A stretch of DNA of 64,000 nt from Leidyana gryllorum EB-2025a (lineage: Eukaryota > Apicomplexa): positions 151,243 to 215,242 of the forward strand of contig JBLWGC010000047.1 of the NCBI GenBank assembly GCA_048772705.1, given 5' to 3'. A program made the position numbers and the translations under genes. Positions within the stretch are counted from its first letter, which is position 1, and each line of letters begins with the position of its first letter. Below the pieces are notes generated by a model. The model did no database searches, was not told the origin of the DNA, and was given only the letters and a program-made list of their open reading frames with translations. Below are positions 33,801 to 44,320 of this stretch, in pieces.

Positions 33801-36749
33801 CGACTCACTGCAGCCCAAATCCAGAAGAGTAATGATAATGGTACCAGCAGCTCTGGAATTGACTTTGGTAACATAGATCTCCAGATAGTTCATCAGATCA
33901 TTGCGGTAGAGGAACTCGGTCAACTCGTCGATGTGGCCGTGTTTGTCGTAGACATATATGAGAGGTTTTGGCTCTTCAACAACGGCTCGGCAGTTCTTCA
34001 GAAACTCCATAACACGGATGGGGTCGTAATAGACGGATTCACGGACAACGCGCTCGACCTCCTGATAGTTCTCCAGCTTCATTGCCGCCTCAATGTACTT
34101 GAAGTGGACATCCGGGTCGTTACTGAAGGCCATAATGCTTCCGAGGAAGTAGTACAACCCTTCAGTGGAGTTAACGTTCTCAAACAGATTGATGAGATTC
34201 TGAATTCCCAGCCGGTTGTGGTATTTGATACACACTTGGACGACACTCTGCAGGTTCCCCCGATTCTGACGCAACATGTCACTCAGAATCTCAATGACAG
34301 TGTTCTCGGAACTCGTCACCAACAGCTTCTCGCAGAAGCCCAACAGCCAATCGAGATTCATTTGTGTTCCGCAACGAATCATCACACGCTTGATATCATT
34401 GATATCGGTGTAATGCTCAAGGGCTCTTCTGTAAAGTCCCGCCTTCTCACACAGCTGGGCAACTCGGAGTCTATCGTAGTGCGTGAACTGCTCCGATTGG
34501 AACAAGAGCTCGGCTCCGTTCTGACTGCTGCCAGGCCCCGTCAGGTTGATCTCAAACAGACGGGTTTGCAGACTCGCGTGCTCCGGCTTGTCACTTTTGA
34601 GCGTGTCGACCAAGATGCCAGTGATCTCAGGTACCTTGCCAGCACCAACAAAAACATCAATGGCTGAGTTGATATCCATAAGTGGTGGCTCATTGGCCAG
34701 AAGACTGCGAGCAAAGTTGACCGCTCCCATAGGATCAATCGTCAGCATCGATCTCAACAGGAAGCTAAAGTCAGCCGAGTACTTCTTCTTCTTCACGTAA
34801 GTCAGGATTTCTTGGAACATACTTTTCTCCACCAAGAACTGGATCACTTTAGCGTGACAGTTTGCACGACTGTAAATCCGGAGGGCCATCTGTTCATCTA
34901 AACTTCGGCATAAATCTCCCAATTGCTCTGAACATTCCAGAGCGTCGTCGTCCAACCATTTTCCAACCAGCTCGGCACGATGTTGCGCCACCACGGGACG
35001 CATCAATTCAAGGGATTCATACCCGCTCAATTTAACCCCCAATTCAAGGAGATAATTGAAGTATTGAACAATGATCGATGACTGACCGGGAGTCACAGGC
35101 GCATTCTTGATCTGCGCAAACACATTGGGGTTGCGCAAGGCATTGCCTTTGCTCAAAGCTGCGACCCGGGCAGCAGCGGTCCATTTCTGCTGCTGCACAA
35201 GGGTACGGAACAGCTTGGTGGTGTAGTCATCGGCTACTGGATAGCAGTAACGCTGAGCCAGAGACAAGGCGACGTCCACACCCAATGTGGCTTGCACGTG
35301 ACTGATCAATGTATTTTCATTCACCGTTACGGATATTATCGCTCCTTTCCGATTCACCAGCAATATTCCACCCGAGCGCTTGTTAGCGCAACACAGGAAC
35401 ACACTGTCCTGAGACACGCGTTCGCACGCGATTTGACGGCCGGTCTTGGCATCGAATATCATTGCGTAACCCGCTTTAGTCGCTGTGTATATGACACCAT
35501 GGCGGCTCGACAACTGAAATTGAGGTGACGTAGACTCGATGAGGCGCAGTACATCATATTGAGTAACTCACATGTTGTGCGATCGGCAGATCATTCTGTT
35601 GATCGGGGGGGTAAGAGAACTCCGAGGTGATTTTGAAGGGTGTAGGACGGCCTTCACCCCGCTGGGAGTAGATATCCATGACGTAGAGCTTGTTGACACC
35701 GGCTTTGCGTTCACAGAAGGTGAAGACTTTGAGTGGTTCGGCCTCGGGATCATCAAGCTGCGGGATGAAAGCAGATTAGTGATGAGGTGACGGGGGTTGG
35801 AGACTTACATTGATGGATCCAAAACAGCCAGAATGGCCCTCGAGGAATTGTTGTAGGCGGCGTTGGACAGAGTACAATTGAAGGCAGCCGATGATGCTTT
35901 TTCTTTCGCCTAGATATATACCGGCCAGAAGGCACCATTGTACATCGGCGGGTGAGGTTTCATTGTCGACAGTGTAGTTAATGATCTGTACGCCGACGTC
36001 GGCCATTTTTTCGCCGCGAGAGAACATGAGGATGGGTTCTTCGCAGCTCGATCCTGTGGCGGGTCCAAAGGCATCAGATCCTACATCGCCGCGTAAGAAC
36101 CAGTGGTAGACGCCAGTGCGAGTGATTATGACGAGGCAGCGCTGTGGGAGCCATCTCCAAAAGACGATTTCTTCGGAGAAGGTGTGATCGCCGAGGCGGG
36201 CTTTGGTGTCCAAGTCGAAGACCTGAACAAAGTGGCCTTCTCCATCGTCCAAAAGGCCTGCGGGAGGAGAGGGAATGAATGTTTGGAGAGGGAATGACTG
36301 TTTGGAGAGGGAATGAATGTTTGGAGGAGAGTGGGTCGGCTGACGACAACGGTGTGGGTGGGTACCGACCTCTCAAGGCGAGGATATTTTCATGGGGATT
36401 CTTCATGGCCCCCTCGGCCTTGCGGCTGATGCGTCGATCGACTTCAAAGTCTTCGACTATATCGACAATACCGACCTGTTTGGAGTTTGTTTGGGATTGG
36501 TTCAGGGCGGCTCGCGGTTTACCTGAGAGGCCTTATCTTTGTCGCCTGCGGCGGAGGCATCTTTGATACAGAGATATCGATCGCCTCCGAAGCAGGCTGT
36601 ATTGAACCGAAAGGCTTTCTCTTGGAAAGAGTATGGTGGCTCGCACAACTATGAGGAGTGATGGTTTATCAATACTCTCTGGGCATTACCTGTGCGAGGA
36701 CCTCTGTGTGAAGAGGGGACGAGCCCGTACCGGCCGCGCCACCGAGCAT
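30841..36749 (-). CDS. Clathrin heavy chain
   Basis: Exons 36749-36690, 36648-36523, 36475-36370, 36257-35809, 35757-35572, 35513-31587, 31365-31159, 31062-30841; 1760 residues against about 1675 in animals. Leg of the triskelion coat of endocytic and Golgi vesicles. The N-terminal propeller (TACFGGDRYLCIKD, GHFVQVFDLDTKARLGDHTF, VYHWFLRGD), the long alpha-solenoid (YESLELMRPVV, DPDVHFKYIEAAMKLENYQE, AYDNFDQPELAAKLEKHE) and the trimerisation end (VCNPLVRPEVAMELAW) appear in order. Intron sizes are mostly 41-58 nt, but three are longer (112, 221 and 96 nt) and filled with tandem repeats. An extension of about 20 residues precedes the usual N-terminus (MLGGAAGTGSSPLHTE). Confidence 0.95.
31083..31134. 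repeat. CAGT/CATT tetranucleotide tract in a clathrin intron
   Basis: Repeated cagt and catt units (cattcagtcagtcagtcatt type) fill most of the 96-nt intron 31063-31158 of the clathrin heavy chain gene. A simple-sequence expansion inside an intron that is otherwise expected to be about 45 nt. Confidence 0.85.
31366..31586. repeat. Repeat-filled 221-nt clathrin intron
   Basis: The longest intron in the window. It contains about three copies of a unit of about 32 nt (gacagaaccccaacagcaac followed by cggaacaa) and two copies of an imperfect caatgaccaccga unit. Because its length shifts between repeat blocks would be tolerated, it is a likely polymorphic marker. Confidence 0.8.
36258..36369. repeat. 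Repeat-expanded 112-nt clathrin intron
   Basis: Three near-identical units of about 20 nt (gggaatgaatgtttggaga on the + strand) are repeated in tandem between 36270 and 36323. Removing two of them would bring the intron to about 70 nt, closer to the genome norm. Confidence 0.8.
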
Positions 36750-36817
36750 CTGGACGTCACACGACGAAAATTAGACTGGGAGTACTCACACCACTCAAAA
36801 AGCTGAGAAAAAAAGCG

Positions 36818-38169
36818 CTACTGGACTGTGGTGAGCTTGAAGAGTTTCCCCTTCAACGCTTGGTTCTCTTTCTCAAGTTTTTGTATCCGTCCCTGCATCT
36901 CTTCCACCGTCGCTCGTCCAGTTGCCGCCAATGTGCTCATGTCGACTCCCTGTTGAAGTCGTCTTGTGGGTTCCATTAATAAGCTTTGATTCATTTTCGC
37001 TAACTCCCGATTCTTCTCGTCCAGATACCTTTGGGTCACGTCCACCCGACTCCTCAGAGTCTGGTTCTCCTGTTTCAGCTTCCCCTCCGAATCTTTCCAC
37101 TTTGCCTCCGCTTCCTTTAGAACACTCAATTGAGTCTCCAAACCGCGGATACGGAGCTCCATATCAGCCACTTTGATCTTCTCCTCCTCAACCTCTCGGT
37201 TCTTCGCCCGAAGAGTCCGGGACAACTGATCCGACAAATCGACCCCCTCGCGCCCACTCTTCTTCAACTTGTCGCGAGTGTCACCCCATTCCCGTTCTAA
37301 CCACTCAGCGTTCTTCACCGCTTCCTCCTTCTCGGTCTCCAGCTTAGCAATCTTCTCCCGGAGTGCATTCTGCGAGAAAGTTTCAAATTGAATAGACAGC
37401 AGCACGGCATAACTCACCACCTCCCGTCTATGCGCAGCGGCGCTGTCACTCTTTTGAGCGTCGCCCTCGCTGCGTCCCATTTTGTACGTCATATTCAATG
37501 CCTCCAGTTCTCGGATCTGATTCTGTAACTCCACAATCCTCATCGGATCTTCCTCCCCATATCCAGAAGCATCCAGATCACCTCCTCCTTCCCGACTTCC
37601 AGCCACTCGGCTCCCGGGCTCAAACCACGCCTTCAGCTCTCTGTCCTTCTGGTCGTACTTATCCTTCCACTCTCGCGTCATCTTCTTCTGTAACGACAAT
37701 GCCTCCTCTTTCTGCAGCAAACAATAGAGTAAGTGTGTTTCCGAGGAACACACGTCTCTTAAAAACTCACTTTATGCAACTGTTCCTGCATCTCCTCCAG
37801 CTGCGTCTTGAGCTGAGCGTGCTGCGCTGCCCTTTGAGTGAAATCTTGTGTTATCAACGACGGTTCGTTGGCCCGCCTCAAACCACCTGTCATTGAACCT
37901 TTGTTAGAATCCTCGGGACTCCCGCCCTGCAACGCCTCTATCATTTGCTGATAAGTCTCTATAGTGGCATTCAGATCCTCTTCCAGAGTATCCCGCTCAG
38001 CCACAGCCCTGTACGCGGTGTGTGGGAGTGTGCAAGTAAGTAGCCGGACCTACCGCGATCGATCTCTCACAGCTTTTTTAGCGGCATCGAGAGCTTCATT
38101 GAGTTGCCGATTCAACTGATCGTAGATCAGGAAAAAGTCCAATTCGGTTCGTTTCCGATTTGACGGCAT
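36818..38169 (-). CDS. Long coiled-coil protein, possibly NDE1/NudE-like
   Basis: Exons 38169-38054, 38008-37771, 37711-37418, 37369-36818 (introns 45, 59, 48 nt); 399 residues, almost wholly coiled coil. Representative heptads: KRTELDFFLIYDQLNRQLNE, LNATIETYQQMIEALQ, KIAKLETEKEEAVKNAEWLE, QLSRTLRAKNREVEEEKIKV. The order (early ERDTLEEDL block, later GRIQKLEKENQALKGKLF end) resembles NudE-type dynein regulators, but coiled coils mislead easily and I give this only as a possibility. The ATG lies 1 nt after the stop of the upstream gene (TGA-A-ATG). Confidence 0.6.
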
Positions 38170-38170
38170 T

Positions 38171-39586
38171 TCAGGTGACACCTGTTCCGGCAATGCCACA
38201 CCCGCACGCTCGTTTCTGAATCCAGCGTCCTTCTGGCCTGCAAATCAGCACCCCATCGCTTGCCAACGGCAGCTGAGCCAGTCATTACCTACAGGTGTTC
38301 AACGCAATCTGTTCCATCAGCACGGACGAATTGACAATCTTGCTCGCTGCAAACGCTCGGATAGTCAGCACGATAGTGTCACGCTGTCGGTGTGATAATG
38401 CAGCCACTCGAAGTTTCTCGGGCAAATGATCACTCGACTGTTTCATTGACAACTGCGAGGGGGTGAATGGAAGTTTAAAAGCCGTCGTTCTGTGCGCGCG
38501 TGCGAGTGCGCGCGCGCCATTCTCATACCTTGAGTCCTTTGGGGGTAGAATAATCCACAGATACAATGTTGGTGTACGCCACAACCGGTGCCGTCCAGTC
38601 TCTGACATATCCAACATTATTCGGCCCGGGTTTCTTCAAACGAACTTCATCGGGAGTCACAAAGAGAACATATGATTTGCCGTCAGCAGTTTCGAATCCC
38701 GCGGTATCCGATATGGAGTTGTCCACGGACTCAACTCTGTGACCACAGTGCGTAGCAGTGTACCCTCCGCCGGCTACTTACGGGTCAACGGGGAAACTCG
38801 AGCCCCCCGAATCTATGATGAGTGTGTGGTATACAGTCGAACACGAATATTGAAGACTGAACTCACGTAGATAGCCTTGGATAGTGTTGCGCATGGCGGC
38901 GTCGACATCAAAGGGTCCCATTTCACAGAATGCCGTCCCGAAGTCTCCGTTAGTCGACGTCACTTGCGCTCGCACATAGCAGCACACATCGTCAGCCGTT
39001 ATAGGTAGGGATCTGGGGGAGAGCGGAGTGTTTGGGGGGGTGTTACAGAGTGTGGTGGTACTCACGTCCCAACGTATTCAACGGGAATGGTGGCACTGCC
39101 ACATCGTCTTTGCCACGTAACGCGAATGGGCATATCACTTCGGCGGCCACCAGCGCCATCGATCCAGGCATTGACCACGACGGAACCGCCGAACTCTGTG
39201 TCTTCTGTGGCCATTTTTCCGTCGGGGGTACACCACTTCATTGCCACCTGAAACTTGTGGTCTCCCCATACTTGCGCTTCGAAGGGTTCGGAGGCAAAGG
39301 TTCCTAAGGCAGCGAGTCGTGTGGATAGACTCTCCTGTCTCTGTTGTTGTTGGCCGTTGGTGTTAGTCGATGTCAGAAGGTGTTCGTTCCTTCGCCTGTT
39401 TACGACGAGCTCAGTGCTCGGAGATATGGCATCTGTCGCATCGTCGCACGACCTCAGACTTGAGCTTATGACCGAACCAGCTTTCTGGAATGTCGATTGT
39501 AAATTGTGTCCGAGAGATGTGAGTCGTCTCTGTACGATGGCTGAGCTGTTGGAACCCGAATTCACGGGAGAGCCCCCGGTCGTCAT
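38171..39586 (-). CDS. Unrecognised protein, six exons
   Basis: Exons 39586-39066, 39012-38867, 38812-38782, 38736-38529, 38452-38289, 38237-38171 (introns 45-76 nt); 378 residues. N-terminal 70 residues are Ser/Asn/Gln-rich. The middle looks like beta-sandwich strands (EAQVWGDHKFQVAMKWCTPD, GSVVVNAWIDG, ADDVCCYVRAQVTS) followed by FETADGKSYVLFVTPDEVRL and VVAYTNIVSVDYSTPKG, and a helical end (VAALSHRQRDTIVLTIRAFA). The YVLFV...V.L block with IVSVDYS could be a PH-like fold; this is only an impression. One exon is 31 nt. The 76-nt intron contains a GC/CG-rich simple tract. Its ATG is 24 nt from that of the divergent gene at 39611. Confidence 0.5.
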
Positions 39587-39610
39587 CGTAGTATTTTATT
39601 TTTACGCATC

Positions 39611-40707
39611 ATGGAAGGTGAAGTCACTCGGGTAAGCAGAGGAAGAGGACCTCTTGCTGTCCATCACACAGTCTCAATAGGCGCTGGAGTACTGTCTGAC
39701 TGGCCACACTCAGGAGGCACAAAAGATAGTGCGGAGTATTGATGCAACCGGAGAAGGCCTGGATGCAATCGCTCGCAAAGTGTGTGAAGAAGTCGAACTA
39801 ATCTGCGCATTGGATCAGAATCCGAACGCACCACTCCCGCCCACACGGATCGCTGAGGTCTTCAAACATATCTACACCGCCTTCTCTCCCAGAGTCACTG
39901 ATGACGAGCGAGCAGAGTCCCATAAATGGCTGAGAGACAACGCCAACAACTTTGACAAGGAGAGACGGTGTCGTGCATATATCACCTGCGCCCTGGGTGC
40001 ACTCACCAGCAACGGACAACTGCCCCGCTCCTCTCAGTCCATTGGCAATATCAACAATGCCATCGGAGACCTGATGCAGTTCAGCGCGGGTCTCATGGAA
40101 GCCAATCATATCGAGACGATCCTCCTGATGGCCGCCGACAGACCCGACCTCGTCGAGAGACTGCAGTCTCGAGCCGTCCGCGACAATGACATCACTCCCC
40201 TCCTCCTTGGCGTATGGGCGGCTATCGGTAAGTGTGACGCAGATTGCCGTTGCCCCAATTTCAATCAGTCCGCGGACAGTACCAGGAGGCCGGTTTGTCG
40301 TGCACAGATATTGAGGATATAATGCGCCAAGACATTGTCGCCGGTTCCTGGAGGCTCATTTGTTCTCGAGGCGTCGCTCTCTTACACGAGGAACGATACG
40401 ACGAGGCTTTGGTGGACTTCAAAAAGGCAGCAGAAATGACGCAGAATGAAGAATACTCTGTACTCGTCAACCTAATCGCCTGCTACCACCATCTCAGAAT
40501 GCATACGGAGGCCGAGAACGCCACCAGGTGAGATTGTCTCTCCCTCTGACCCTCTGACCCCCCCCCCAAAACTCATTTCCATCTCTCACTCTCTGTCTGT
40601 GTCTCAGCTTATTGCGGAAATGCACGAGTTTGACTCATCCTCTCATTGAGAAACTAGACTTGTTGGCCACCACCGCTGCCAATTTTGACAAGCGGGTGGT
40701 AGCGTAA
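39611..40707 (+). CDS. TPR-like protein, possibly coatomer subunit epsilon
   Basis: Exons 39611-39631, 39714-40227, 40269-40527, 40608-40707 (introns 82, 41, 80 nt); 297 residues. Helical repeats throughout. The last two exons (RGVALLHEERYDEALVDFKK, then SVLVNLIACYHHLRMHTEAE, then THPLIEKLDLLATTAANFDK) follow the end of COPI epsilon, where a VNLIVLSQHLGK block is followed by an HPF..... FDR tail. Length fits epsilon (about 300). If correct, it stabilises the alpha subunit in Golgi-to-ER coats. Identification by eye from the C-terminus only. Its stop is 17 nt from the stop of the converging chromodomain gene. Confidence 0.5.
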
Positions 40708-40724
40708 ACCCCTCCCTCCTATGG

Positions 40725-42479
40725 CTAACTAACGATTGTGGGAAAGTCTCGTGGATGGATGTTCTCTTTGTTCTCCTCAGTATAGACAACAGCGGGTGGG
40801 GCCCTCTTCTTCTCTACAGCCCCCGCTGGCGGCACGTCGTCTCTTACCAGCGTCTCAGTGCCACGCTCTGACTCAATACGCACCATACCTCTGCTATCCT
40901 CGGGCTCGGCGTCACCCACACTCACACCGCCCTCGAGCGATCCACCGCTCTTCGCGCTCGATCGGCTCCCCACAGCTTCCCGCCGCCGAGACAGTGAGTG
41001 AGACTCGCGAGTTTTGGTGAAACTGCATTGGCTCAAAAACCATCGCAACAACGCGTCAGGGTGCTGTTCGGCCGCGACTATCATAGGACGCAGAAATTCT
41101 TCTCCAGTCGCCGGGTTCATCAGCTTCACATCAATGCCTTGCAGATGGTTACCGAACCCTTTCGGGTCGGGAATGAAAGATCGCGGGCTCACGGCGTGGC
41201 CCCAACGTCGACGGACCAGCGACACAACCACCACATCCCCTTTGGTCGACGACACTTCTTCGCTCAATTGGATCTCCACTGATCCAGTCTCGATCGGAGT
41301 AATGTTGGCAGTATACTCCGCCGGCTCCGGGGGATCAGGTATCGCCACTCTGCCGCCCACCACTCGACGACTATTGTCACTTTGGACAGCCGGAGCTTTT
41401 CGCAATATCTCCTTGTGAGATGCGGGTGCGTAACCAGCCGTCGCGCTCTTCTTAGCCGCCGGCTCAATCTCCTCCTCCAGAACGGGCTGTGATTGTGACA
41501 GCTTGCGAATTGATCGGCCTCGCGCAGCAACCGCCGGAGCCTCCTGCGAGGCACTGCCCTCGTCGCTGCCCTTTGGCGTAATCAGCGCAGAATGAGGTCG
41601 CACGGGCTCAGAAGCTATCATATCGACGGAGGAACCATTCTCCCCGCTCTGAATCTCCGGAACCGGAGACAATTTGGAAACCGCTGGGAGGGTCGACTTG
41701 GCCGACGCTTCCATGCCTTCGGTCGGCAGAGGTACCTCGGCCATGTCCTCAGCCGACACCTCGTTACTCCTCTCATCCTCAATCTCAGCCGAAGCCGCCG
41801 GCCGAGTACCCCCCTTCAGCTCAACCAGCGGCTTCACGTCAGAAGCCTTCCGCTTCAGAAGGGACTCCTTGCGTACGGGCGCCGCCTTGGTGACTAAATT
41901 GTTCGACACACTTTCTTGAGTGACAGTATCATTCGAAAGCGGCATTGATCTTTGCGAAGGCTCTTTAGATTTACCTCTCCGCGCCTTTGATGTTGCAGCA
42001 GTGCCATTCTTCAGATCGTTTCGCACCTTCGGCCGCGCCGGAGCGGGGGCTATCTCTTCTACCATCACGGCTGCTTCAGTACCTTCAGTCATATCAGGAG
42101 CGACAACAGCTTCCTCTGAACCGGGAGATGGAGCAGTGAGACTTTCATGGGCCTTCTTGCGAGCCTGAGGCTGGGATTGAGTGGTGTCCAACTTTCGCTT
42201 CTTGGACGACCTCTTACGGTCCTTGAAGGCGTCCTTGAACACTTTCATCTGCTCCCGGATATCATCAGTGGGTGTCAAGATGTTAGTCTTCGGCTCCCAG
42301 GTGGCTTCTTCCTCACTATAGTTCTCCCACTTGATCAGATAGTACTCCTTGCCGCGCATGATGTTATAAGCGAGAATCCGTTCCATAGTGTAGACATCGT
42401 CGGCCTTGTCTGCTGCCCCTTCTCCCATTTGCTGTTCCGTCTCGCTTTCGGTGTCGCTGGGTATTCGGCGTTTAGTCAT
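40725..42479 (-). CDS. Chromodomain protein, HP1-like
   Basis: Single exon, 584 residues from ATG 42479 (MTKRRIPSDTESE); the frame continues upstream without an ATG. The chromodomain lies at about residues 27-75: VYTMERILAYNIMRGKEYYL, IKWENYSEEEATWEP, then a C-terminal helix (DDIREQMKVFKDAF). The aromatic cage residues Tyr (VYTMERI), Trp (IKW) and Trp (ATWEP) are present, so methyl-lysine binding is expected. A basic linker (KRSSKKRKLD) and a long disordered region follow. A short folded segment near residues 450-500 (VVVSLVRRRWGHAVSPRSFI, then ALLRWFLSQCSF) could be a divergent chromoshadow domain. Likely heterochromatin binding; the histone mark is not predictable from here. Confidence 0.8.
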   Translation of the reverse strand: MTKRRIPSDTESETEQQMGEGAADKADDVYTMERILAYNIMRGKEYYLIKWENYSEEEATWEPKTNILTPTDDIREQMKVFKDAFKDRKRSSKKRKLDTTQSQPQARKKAHESLTAPSPGSEEAVVAPDMTEGTEAAVMVEEIAPAPARPKVRNDLKNGTAATSKARRGKSKEPSQRSMPLSNDTVTQESVSNNLVTKAAPVRKESLLKRKASDVKPLVELKGGTRPAASAEIEDERSNEVSAEDMAEVPLPTEGMEASAKSTLPAVSKLSPVPEIQSGENGSSVDMIASEPVRPHSALITPKGSDEGSASQEAPAVAARGRSIRKLSQSQPVLEEEIEPAAKKSATAGYAPASHKEILRKAPAVQSDNSRRVVGGRVAIPDPPEPAEYTANITPIETGSVEIQLSEEVSSTKGDVVVVSLVRRRWGHAVSPRSFIPDPKGFGNHLQGIDVKLMNPATGEEFLRPMIVAAEQHPDALLRWFLSQCSFTKTRESHSLSRRREAVGSRSSAKSGGSLEGGVSVGDAEPEDSRGMVRIESERGTETLVRDDVPPAGAVEKKRAPPAVVYTEENKENIHPRDFPTIVS

Positions 42480-42561
42480 GTGTGTTACTTTCTGGACACT
42501 TGTTGTTGGAGACACAGCACACACGGAGACACACGGTTTGTGTGACGTCTATTGTACAAAT

Positions 42562-44164
42562 CTATTTCCAGGCAAAGTCAGCTTCGTCTGTATCCACTAC
42601 AGTACGGGTCTGAGTATCTTCATGGAGACTCTTGAGCGCTTCTGCCACGAGCTGAAATAGGTTCTGATTCTGAGGGCGGGACGACGCAGACTTGCTCACC
42701 TTTGACACATTCAGGATTTTGAACTTGGATGAATTGAGGTGTGGAGGAATTTGAACAGTGTTGGTCGTCAAAATCTCAACGATCGGAGATTTCTCCAGCG
42801 ACATGACGGTCTTTTTGGTTAGCATTGCATGGGTAGCATAGGCGAACACACGGCGTGCTCCTGCTTCTTTCAATGATCTTGCCGCCTGTATCAATCGAGA
42901 ATCCGATCCCAGGACGTCGTCCACAATGATACAGTCCCTCCCTTTGAGATCTCCAATGATCAAGTTATCGTGGTCTCTGGCGTGTTGATTGCAAGTGGGG
43001 AGGATCGGTGGAATGGTTAAACTCACCCTTTACAGTTGTCCCACCTGGTGAGTATCTCCACGCCATCTTTCCGCCCATGTCGATGTTGGACGCAGTTCGC
43101 TAGACATGTGGTGAGTCCCACTTCCTTACTGTCCGGATGGATAGCTCTCAATTGGGTGAAGAACTCTGAGCATCGCTCCATGGACTCTTCTTTGGTGGAA
43201 ATGACGACTGGACGTTTGAGACCTTTCTTGATGTAATGCTTCACCGCCAGTTTGTACGGTGTAATGTTCACAGCAGGCAGTCCTTCCGGAGTATATCCCG
43301 CCGTCCGTCGGTCGTGAAGATCGAGAAAGACGACACGGTCAACTCCCATTGTATTGAGAAGATGGCAGATGTCGGCTGCTGCCACAGGGGACGATTTATC
43401 GGAACCGCCCTCAATGTGACGAGAATAAGGCATGTGAGGAAGGATAGCGGTGATTCGCTCTGCTGAAGCTCTGCATGGTCGGTGGTTAGGCGTGAGACTG
43501 ATCCAACTACCAGACGCCCACCTTTTCAAAGCGCTTACTAAAAGGAAGAGCTCCATGAGACCGTTGTGTGGGTCGGGGGTGACTTCGGGAGATCCAACGG
43601 ATTGGATTACATAAACGTCTCGGCTCCGGACGGTGTTCAGCACTTGAATGTCAATCTCGCCATCCGCAAAGGAGCCCACATGAAGTGATGCTAACTGAAG
43701 GAGAACGTCAGTCCATCTGTGACTGCACGGCTCACATTGATTCCAAGGTGCGCACAGACCTCGTGAGCCAAGGGGGCATTCGCAGTGCCAGTGAACACCA
43801 ACATGTCGCTCTCGTCAGGAGACTTTTGGTAGGAATACCTGTGAGAGATCGATCATTCTCACGCACGCACACACTCTTGATTGACATACTTTGACTCCGG
43901 TTCAAACTCCTCGTCGTCTTCGCAATGACACTCACTTGCACGGAAGCCCTGATATACTAAGGCAGCAGAAGCAGCGGCAGCGGCGCCGCCCCAGAAGTAC
44001 CGACGATGTTGTTGTTGCTTTTGTTCTTTGGTGCTAGAAGGACTCAGCCGGTGACCATATTGACTACCCGTCAATGAACGCAGGGCAATACTCTTTGAAG
44101 CCGGTCTCAGGGCTGCTAGCCTGAAGAAGCCTGGTGCTGCCCTGGTAGGAACAAGACCATTCAT
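42562..44164 (-). CDS. Ribose-phosphate pyrophosphokinase homologue with membrane-anchored leader
   Basis: Exons 44164-43890, 43838-43736, 43694-43522, 43470-43027, 42976-42700, 42651-42562 (introns 41-51 nt); 453 residues, about 130 more than usual. PRPP synthetase makes PRPP from ribose 5-phosphate and ATP. Family order is clear: VFTGTANAPLAHEVCAHLG, VGSFADGEIDIQVLNTVRSR, MGVDRVVFLDLHDRRTAGY, IIGDLKGRDCIIVDDVLGSD, VFAYATHAMLTKK. The N-terminal 75 residues are basic and Ser/Ala-rich, with a short hydrophobic segment (YFWGGAAAAASAALVYQGF), a likely mitochondrial presequence plus anchor. The PRPP-binding loop, normally DD....GGT or DT.GT, reads DDVLGSDSR, so activity is doubtful. Confidence 0.8.
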
Positions 44165-44320
44165 TTTTTATGGGTGTTTTTGGCTGACAGCAGCGGGCTT
44201 GAGAAAAGATACTTACCTTCACTGGGTGAACTTTGAGCCACTTACCACACAAAGTCGAGCCAATAGCTAGCCGTTGTCGCAGAGAAGTCGATATTTCAGC
44301 AAGGTTTACGCACAGAATCA

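Noticed and set aside
33372-34667. 431-residue + strand frame inside clathrin heavy chain
   Set aside because: Antisense shadow: the opposite strand matches clathrin residue by residue across the whole interval.
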